Shown here piece after piece: positions 1 to 5,528 of a stretch of DNA of 24,655 nt (the first letter of the stretch is position 1; each line of letters opens with the position of its first letter). Under the pieces are notes generated by a model that did not search any database, was not told where the DNA came from, and worked only from the letters and a program-made list of their open reading frames with translations. The DNA is from a virus, in the IMG/VR virus record IMGVR_UViG_3300020177_000060, positions 1 to 24,655 of that record. One strand, given 5' to 3'. A program made the translations under genes and the position numbers.

Positions 1-1308
1 GGCTGATTGTATACCACTTAACCCTTCTATAAAGTCGTCATCTTTAGCAAGTATAGCAGATAATCTCTGTCCACTCAGGTAAATATCGCTAGCAACGTGT
101 AAGTCTCCACCACCAGTAATGTATACTCCATCTTGATATGCTAAAGATAAACTATGCCCAGGGGAAATAAATTCACTTGGATCCCTTCCATCAGTTAGAA
201 TCATTGTTCCTGAATCGCCTACAATAGTATCTGTTGCAAAAATTCTATCAGCATGTAAAGTGCCTCCGACATGCAAATCTCCTCCAGTTATAAATACCCC
301 ACTTTTAAATGCTATTGTTAATGTATTTGCCTGTGTTTGATTCTTGTAAATATCAAAACTTTCCCTATCAGCTATATATAAATTATTTTTATCACCAGTT
401 GTTGTGATTCCTCCAGACGGTATTATATAATCATGAAAAGTTTTATTTCCTGTGATGGTTTGTTCGAAACCAGTAATAATTAAAACCTGTTTTTCATCTA
501 ATTTAGCACTGTATTCTGTAAATGGTTTACCGCTGACTAATAGGTCTCCCCAAAAATCTTTCCTACCTGTTATTTTTTGATCTCCAGTTTGATAAACACC
601 ACTTCTTACATAAAGAGCAGTTCCAGAAAGATTACCGCTAACATTCCCCTTGATGAATTCATCAAAAGTCTTGACCCCACTTATGGTTTGGTTTCCTGTA
701 GAATAAACACCATCCTGAACATATCTAGCAGTACCAGAAAGATTACCGCTAACATTTCCCTTGATGAATTCATCAAAAGTCTTGACTCCACTTATGGTTT
801 GGTTTCCTGTAATATATACCGCTGTTTCCTTAACTGGTTGCAAGTAGCGATTTATTTCCCCAGTTATTAAAGAATATATCGGCTGTCCGCTTAAGTATAA
901 ATCATCTTTAAAATCTTTAACTCCAAATAAACTTTGATCCCCAGTTACATATACCCCATCAACTACATATCTTGAAGTTCCCGAAAGATTTCCGCTAACA
1001 TTTCCTACTATGTACTCTTCGAATACCTTGACTCCATCTACTCTTTGATCTCCAGTTACATATACCCCATCAACTACATATCTTGCAGTTCCCGAAAGAT
1101 TTCCGTTAATTGGGTCGAAAAAAGTTTTAACTCCAGATACATTTTGATCTCCTGTTTGAAAAACAGAATGTTTTTGAATGGCTTTTCTTAAGTTTGTAAA
1201 TGTTATCTTGTAATTAGCAACATCTTCTCTTGCTATAAGGAAAAAGTCAGGATCCTTCGGAGGCAATGGCACATTGTCCAAGTCCGAAATTTTTCTATTT
1301 GAGGCCAT
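1..1308 (-). CDS. Repeat-rich phage tail fibre (3' end beyond window)
   Basis: An open frame of 436 codons runs from an ATG at 1308 to the left edge without a stop, so the C-terminus is missing. The first 45 residues (MASNRKISDLDNVPLPPKD...) look like a short virion-attachment segment. Then come about seven repeats of the type TGDQ/TGNQ-x-(I/V)-x-G-x-K-x-F followed by GNVSGNLSGTARYV, the NQTxxGxKTF pattern common in phage tail-fibre shafts. From about residue 330 the repeats change to ITGGDLHVGG-type beta-rich units, with a second copy (ITGGGDLHVASD) near residue 400. The adhesive tip is presumably outside the window. The gene starts 22 bases after the 389-residue gene, with no good Shine-Dalgarno; a GTGTATATATAAC motif sits directly upstream. 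Fibre identity is well supported by repeat style and location; receptor and exact family are unknown. Confidence 0.8.
   Translation of the reverse strand, partial: MASNRKISDLDNVPLPPKDPDFFLIAREDVANYKITFTNLRKAIQKHSVFQTGDQNVSGVKTFFDPINGNLSGTARYVVDGVYVTGDQRVDGVKVFEEYIVGNVSGNLSGTSRYVVDGVYVTGDQSLFGVKDFKDDLYLSGQPIYSLITGEINRYLQPVKETAVYITGNQTISGVKTFDEFIKGNVSGNLSGTARYVQDGVYSTGNQTISGVKTFDEFIKGNVSGNLSGTALYVRSGVYQTGDQKITGRKDFWGDLLVSGKPFTEYSAKLDEKQVLIITGFEQTITGNKTFHDYIIPSGGITTTGDKNNLYIADRESFDIYKNQTQANTLTIAFKSGVFITGGDLHVGGTLHADRIFATDTIVGDSGTMILTDGRDPSEFISPGHSLSLAYQDGVYITGGGDLHVASDIYLSGQRLSAILAKDDDFIEGLSGIQSA
589..811 (-). repeat. Two adjacent 111-bp in-frame tandem repeats in the fibre gene
   Basis: The stretches 616-700 and 727-811 differ at only 3 of 85 positions and lie exactly 111 bases (37 codons) apart. 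They encode STGNQTISGVKTFDEFIKG-type units. Conservation at third codon positions points to recent duplication or gene conversion rather than selection on protein alone. Confidence 0.9.
941..1109 (-). repeat. Second 111-bp repeat pair in the fibre gene
   Basis: The stretches 941-998 and 1052-1109 differ at 2 of 58 positions, again with a 111-base period. They encode the SGTxRYVVDGVYVTGDQ part of the fibre repeat. The pair is more alike internally than it is to the 616-811 pair, so the array seems to have grown by separate local duplications. Confidence 0.85.
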
Positions 1309-1310
1309 AT

Positions 1311-1323
1311 GTTATATATACAC
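1311..1323 (-). promoter_or_regulatory. GTGTATATATAAC motif upstream of the fibre gene
   Basis: On the minus strand the bases GTGTATATATAAC end two bases before the fibre ATG. The same GTGTATA core occurs on both sides of the 2501-2580 divergent region. It could be an AT-rich late-promoter -10-type element, which would give a nearly leaderless transcript, or simply AT-rich spacer. GTGTATA also occurs inside the J gene, so the motif alone is not decisive. Confidence 0.25.
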
Positions 1324-1330
1324 CTTTTTG

Positions 1331-2500
1331 CTAATTCTTAGTTACACTATTTGAGAATTTCTTTAATGTCCCCAGCATGTCTAAAGCAGCCTCTGATAGT
1401 ATTCCAACTTCACCGTTAGGGAATTCTAATAAAATATTCAGAACATCGACCCCTTCTCCTTCAAAAACATTATCTACTTGAGCGATATGTTGAGACATCC
1501 AGGCTCCATAGTTTCTAGTTATTTCTAGGTTAAAATCTATTGAAGTTTTAAGAAAATCTCCAGATCTAGAAGTTATGTTATAATTTTGACTCCTTATCTT
1601 AGCTCCCTTAAAAAGTAATCCTGATTTTTGATCATTAGGGGTTCTTTGTAGAGTTTCACAGCTCCTCCTAGCATTGGTTATTGTAAAATCACTCTCTCTA
1701 TCATTACATAATAATTCAGATAATTGACCGTGAATACTTTTTCTAACTACAGCTTCTATACTAATACTAGCATCTATTGGGAAAACTAATTTTCTATTAT
1801 GAAATTTTTGACCAAAATCGTATAATATTTTATAATTTAAAGGTGCTGAAAAATTAAAATTAGTAACTATGTCCTTCATTGTAAAACCACCCATACTTAA
1901 ATTTATCTCAGATTCATCTCCTGGGTTTATTATTAAGTAATTTTCATTTGTTATTTCCAGGTCTTCGTTATCGAAATCCAAAAAATTATATCTTTCAATA
2001 TTTTTAAAAGTTTTAAAAATTAAATCATCAGCGGAAAATTCAACATTTATTTTTATCATGCCTGAAGCTGTCACGGTCATATTGTAATTTTCCATTACAG
2101 CATTTGAAAATGCACACATTTCAATTAAATCGTCACCCTTTCTTGATTGTGTATTTTGATCAAAATCAGAAAAGCCAGGTATAGTTGCAAAAAATAAATC
2201 AAAGCTTTCCATATTACTAAACATTGCCTTCCCGTCTTGAACTGATTCTTCACTTGTAACTGGCATCCTAAATAATTTTTCATTATCTACATCAGATAAA
2301 TAATAACTAAATCTTATTGAAGGTCTCGGACTTTGATTTATATTGTCCTGAATATATTTATAACCTACTGATTTAATCCTAGATCTATCTACATCAAATC
2401 CAAATTCTACATCTGTTATTAAAGATATCGGATTTAATGATCCTTCAGCTGTTCTTGACTTGGCAAATAGCCTCGCAGAATTATATCTTATTAAATTCAT
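1331..2500 (-). CDS. Tail-tube-like structural protein, two-domain paralogue (389 aa)
   Basis: This frame of 389 residues starts at an ATG without a clear Shine-Dalgarno. No enzymatic motif, signal peptide or membrane segment is visible. It appears to be built like the 278- and 253-residue proteins at 20678-21514 and 19915-20676. A first domain ends in a hairpin around residues 134-156 (ENYNMTV...INVEF). A second domain carries YKILYDFGQKF (223-233) where the others have YYKIG or SYKIG, and closes with GAKIRSQNY and a beta strand (299-327). About 60 extra residues follow (328-389). It stands alone between the fibre gene and the divergent region, away from its paralogues. It may be a tail or baseplate-like adaptor for the fibre encoded just downstream. 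That role is inference; the paralogy is a pattern match by eye. Confidence 0.55.
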   Translation of the reverse strand: MNLIRYNSARLFAKSRTAEGSLNPISLITDVEFGFDVDRSRIKSVGYKYIQDNINQSPRPSIRFSYYLSDVDNEKLFRMPVTSEESVQDGKAMFSNMESFDLFFATIPGFSDFDQNTQSRKGDDLIEMCAFSNAVMENYNMTVTASGMIKINVEFSADDLIFKTFKNIERYNFLDFDNEDLEITNENYLIINPGDESEINLSMGGFTMKDIVTNFNFSAPLNYKILYDFGQKFHNRKLVFPIDASISIEAVVRKSIHGQLSELLCNDRESDFTITNARRSCETLQRTPNDQKSGLLFKGAKIRSQNYNITSRSGDFLKTSIDFNLEITRNYGAWMSQHIAQVDNVFEGEGVDVLNILLEFPNGEVGILSEAALDMLGTLKKFSNSVTKN

Positions 2501-2510
2501 TTGTTTTTTT

Positions 2511-2567
2511 CAAATAATATATACACTTTTTAGATTAAAAAATTAAAATTAGTGTATAATATAATTG
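2511..2567. promoter_or_regulatory. Divergent promoter region with 17-bp inverted repeat
   Basis: The 80-base gap 2501-2580 separates a minus-strand and a plus-strand gene. Its right arm (2551-2567, AGTGTATAATATAATTG) contains a perfect TATAAT at 2555-2560 reading toward the plus-strand pair. Its left arm, read on the minus strand (2527-2511), is AGTGTATATATTATTTG and matches the right arm at 13 of 17 positions. The arms are separated by 23 A/T-rich bases. No convincing -35 box is seen at 2531-2537. The arms could be two outward promoters with the same recognition element, or an operator shared by both. Confidence 0.5.
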
Positions 2568-2580
2568 ATAAGATCTTGAT

Positions 2581-4419
2581 ATGGCTAAAACATCAAATAT
2601 AAAAATTAGAGGAACTTTTAAGGTTGGCAATTCATTAATAGATAATACAATGCCTATTTATAAGCCTACTGGGGATCCAGTAACTTTAAGGCAATTACTG
2701 GATAGGCCCGAACATTACCTAGGAAAAGTCGGTAAATATTTCGGAATCGATTATGATTCTAAAACAATAAAAAAACAAGACTTCTGGATACCAGGTGAAG
2801 GCAATAAAACAGTAGTCAATCCAGGCAAAGGAGATTCTTCAATAGATTTAAAAAAGTATCTTGAATATGATGACGACCCATTTATTTCTGTAGATACTGT
2901 ATCTCCAGGAGATCATGATACTATTAATTCATCTGAATACCAACTTGAGTACTCTGACCCTATCCACGGGACCAAACAAAGCAGGAAGTTGAAATATCAC
3001 ATGACCTGTGAAGAAATACAATATGTACTTGATAATGATTTTATTAGTGGTATCAGTGGTTTTAATGTCTCTTCGGCTGGATATATAAACTGGCCAGTTT
3101 TTGGGCCTTACTTAATACAAAATAATGAAACAGGTATTTTCAATCAAACTCTATCTGTAATCAACCAAGATAACCCAAGTTTTATTAGCGGTAATGTGGA
3201 TAATGTTTTTGATGGAAGCGATAGCGACCGAGCTATTAAATATTTAAAGTTTCATAAAACAGGCCAAATTAAAGATCAAGTTTATAGAGTAACAGTTAGT
3301 GGTTTTCCCGAATCCTTCATTGAAGGAAATTCTTACCAAACATACAATATTGGTTCAAGAAGCATGTCAATAAGTACTGCTGCTGGAAGGATTTTAAATG
3401 ATGGTAATGGTATCCCTTATATGTATGAAGGGTATTTTAGTATATCGGGAGCCGAAGACCTTGATGAAAATAATAATTACATAGTTGATATAACAGGAAA
3501 TTACGAAACGGGAGCATTTGGATCGGTTTCTGAATTTATTTTATATAAAAATTATGAAGAATTTTATATTACATTTGATGATGTTATAGATGCTGATGAT
3601 ATGGACAAGCCTCTTCACATTATTGATGCTGAGTCAGAATCAGTTATAAATGAAGTTACTCGTTTTGCTGCAAATCCAACAATAATTGGCTTGCAAGATT
3701 TCAATTCAAATGCAGATTATACTGAAAATAATTATTGGTATGTTGGAGCTCCTTATGTTTTTCATGCCCATCCATACTTTAACTACAAAAAAGTAACTAT
3801 TAAAAATAGCCCTGAAATAGAAGCCTTTAGAATTCCAGGTCAAAATGCTAAAGCTACCAGATTTTTGCATGAAATCGAATGTACTAATAACCCTAATTTA
3901 GAATATTTTAATATACCTGCAGGATTGCATTTGTCTAAATTAAATCTCTCTGGATGTAATGTTAAAAATTGGAATGAAGCTCATAGTTATCATCCTAATC
4001 AGGAAGCTAGCGGATCCTACCCTAATAATATGTATTCATATTTTGACACGGGCAAGCATGTGATGATCGGATATGATGGTGTTGAAAAAGACCTTCCTGG
4101 ATCAGAACAGTTAAGCCTACTTTCTTTTGGTTCTGCTGGTTTGAGCTATATTAATTTATATGGAAATAATTTAAACCAAACTGGTATACATTACATATTG
4201 GCGACTCTTCAGACGTCGGCGGTTAATGGATACCTAGACATAAGATCCCAGACTCCCAGAAACGGCCCACAGGCTGCAATTTTCAATGGTTTCAGGGAAA
4301 ATCCATACGATAAAATTGGAGATAAAAACAATTTCATTGTTAGCGGAATTATGTATTTAATGGACCAGGGATGGACCGTTAAATACGACGGATCAATACC
4401 AAATTACCCAAGCCATTAA
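2581..4419 (+). CDS. Leucine-rich-repeat-like virion/adhesin protein (612 aa)
   Basis: A 612-residue protein opens the only plus-strand block of the window. The N-terminal 350 residues are hydrophilic, Asp/Asn-rich and probably beta-rich, and I recognise no family in them. Residues about 400-600 look like irregular leucine-rich repeats: KKVTIKNSPEIEAFRIPG, LHEIECTNNPNLEYFNIP, LSKLNLSGCNVKNW, LSYINLYGNNLNQTGIHYIL. The tail ends in the LMDQGWTVKYDG closure often seen after such repeats. There is no signal peptide, membrane segment or sortase signal, which suits a virion protein more than a bacterial surface protein. The start has a TATAAT box 20 bases upstream but no clear Shine-Dalgarno. The gene lies 5 bases before the next and is probably co-transcribed with it. 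Likely a host-binding or decoration protein; this rests on repeat type and position next to tail-fibre genes. Confidence 0.55.
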   Translation: MAKTSNIKIRGTFKVGNSLIDNTMPIYKPTGDPVTLRQLLDRPEHYLGKVGKYFGIDYDSKTIKKQDFWIPGEGNKTVVNPGKGDSSIDLKKYLEYDDDPFISVDTVSPGDHDTINSSEYQLEYSDPIHGTKQSRKLKYHMTCEEIQYVLDNDFISGISGFNVSSAGYINWPVFGPYLIQNNETGIFNQTLSVINQDNPSFISGNVDNVFDGSDSDRAIKYLKFHKTGQIKDQVYRVTVSGFPESFIEGNSYQTYNIGSRSMSISTAAGRILNDGNGIPYMYEGYFSISGAEDLDENNNYIVDITGNYETGAFGSVSEFILYKNYEEFYITFDDVIDADDMDKPLHIIDAESESVINEVTRFAANPTIIGLQDFNSNADYTENNYWYVGAPYVFHAHPYFNYKKVTIKNSPEIEAFRIPGQNAKATRFLHEIECTNNPNLEYFNIPAGLHLSKLNLSGCNVKNWNEAHSYHPNQEASGSYPNNMYSYFDTGKHVMIGYDGVEKDLPGSEQLSLLSFGSAGLSYINLYGNNLNQTGIHYILATLQTSAVNGYLDIRSQTPRNGPQAAIFNGFRENPYDKIGDKNNFIVSGIMYLMDQGWTVKYDGSIPNYPSH

Positions 4420-4424
4420 TTAAC

Positions 4425-5516
4425 ATGAGTATATTTATAGACATAAGTAATACACTATTCAATGCCCAAACAGACAAGGACGGACAAGAACTAGATTATA
4501 TAACATTTGTTCCATGTGCTACTGTTTATCATGAAGATTCTGTATCTGTAACTAATTACAGTTGGACTTTTTTAGAACTGCAATCTACATTCAAAAATGC
4601 AGTGGGCCATGAAACATATGCTTCACTAAGCTCTATAGGAGACACTAATAAAATAAATCCATTATTTAAATTATCCGACATACAACAAGATGAAGTTGTT
4701 TTTGTTAATTTGGGTTTAGAAGTAACCCTCGATGATGGATCTGTTTTTTCAGAACGAGCAAACATAACACTATACAGAGGCGACCCTAAAAACACAAGTT
4801 TTGCTATACAGCATCAACAAAACGGAAGAATCGTAAAAGAATATATATATGACAGAGCTGTTGAGGAGCAAATACTTGCCGCTAATATTGGTGATAGAAA
4901 TTTTTTCTCTGAGCAATCTGATACCGTTCAAGGTATGAATTATAGCATATCTCAATATTTATCTCAGAAAAAATATTTGAAAGAACAGGGGTTGGATTGG
5001 TCGGCTTATTCTGATCGCGGTCCTGTCAAAAACAAAGACGGAGAAATTAATCAAGCTAGTGAAGAAACATTCACTTCAAGAAAAGCTACTCAATTCGTGA
5101 AAAATGAATTAGCTTTTTATGCTCATGGCAGAAAAACCGATAAGACTTCAATATCCACCCTCTTATATCAAAACCCAGCTAATTTTCAAAAAAATGGTAC
5201 TGAAGCTCCTGACTTCGGCATATATCAAATTGCTGTAGAAAATTGGTGGGAATCCCCTCCAGGGTTTAATACATTTGAAACTCCTTTACTTAATCCTACT
5301 TTAGGAAAGTCTGCTAAGTTTTATTTTCCAGGCAGAAGTAGTCACGGCGGAGGCTCAAGCGGGCCGCTATTCTGCTGGACAGATCTAATAACTTTTACAT
5401 GGACTCCTCCTACTTATCCCCCAGATTGTCCTCCAGGTGATACTTCATTGATATGTCAAGGTACAGCTACCTTTAGTGTTCCTCATTGCGTGCCTATAAT
5501 TTGTTCAAGTTGTTAA
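4425..5516 (+). CDS. PKD/Ig-like protein with cysteine-rich C-terminus (363 aa)
   Basis: Second gene of the plus-strand pair, starting 5 bases after the leucine-rich-repeat gene without a visible Shine-Dalgarno. Residues about 30-118 resemble a PKD or Ig-like beta-sandwich (NYSWTFLEL, then VVFVNLGLEVTLDDGS and ANITLY). Residues 125-270 look mostly helical and polar. From residue 303 the protein changes to a Gly/Ser stretch (SSHGGGSSG) and a Pro/Cys-rich tail with cysteines at 317, 335, 344, 355, 360 and 363; only one other cysteine (31) occurs. The final SSC is the very C-terminus. I do not recognise a family. Close coupling to an adhesin-like gene suggests a partner structural protein, perhaps with a metal-bound or disulfide-linked tip. 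There is no signal peptide. Its stop faces the stop of the 909-residue gene across 12 bases. Confidence 0.5.
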   Translation: MSIFIDISNTLFNAQTDKDGQELDYITFVPCATVYHEDSVSVTNYSWTFLELQSTFKNAVGHETYASLSSIGDTNKINPLFKLSDIQQDEVVFVNLGLEVTLDDGSVFSERANITLYRGDPKNTSFAIQHQQNGRIVKEYIYDRAVEEQILAANIGDRNFFSEQSDTVQGMNYSISQYLSQKKYLKEQGLDWSAYSDRGPVKNKDGEINQASEETFTSRKATQFVKNELAFYAHGRKTDKTSISTLLYQNPANFQKNGTEAPDFGIYQIAVENWWESPPGFNTFETPLLNPTLGKSAKFYFPGRSSHGGGSSGPLFCWTDLITFTWTPPTYPPDCPPGDTSLICQGTATFSVPHCVPIICSSC

Positions 5517-5528
5517 AGAATTTTATTT

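Noticed and set aside
577-870. Plus-strand frame of 97 codons with internal repeats
   Set aside because: It is the complement of the fibre-gene repeats; its own repeats simply mirror the 111-bp units, and it has no ribosome-binding site.
589-1109. Possible CRISPR-like array of direct repeats
   Set aside because: The period is 111 bases, only two copies occur per pair, and the repeats are in frame in a protein with matching amino-acid repeats.
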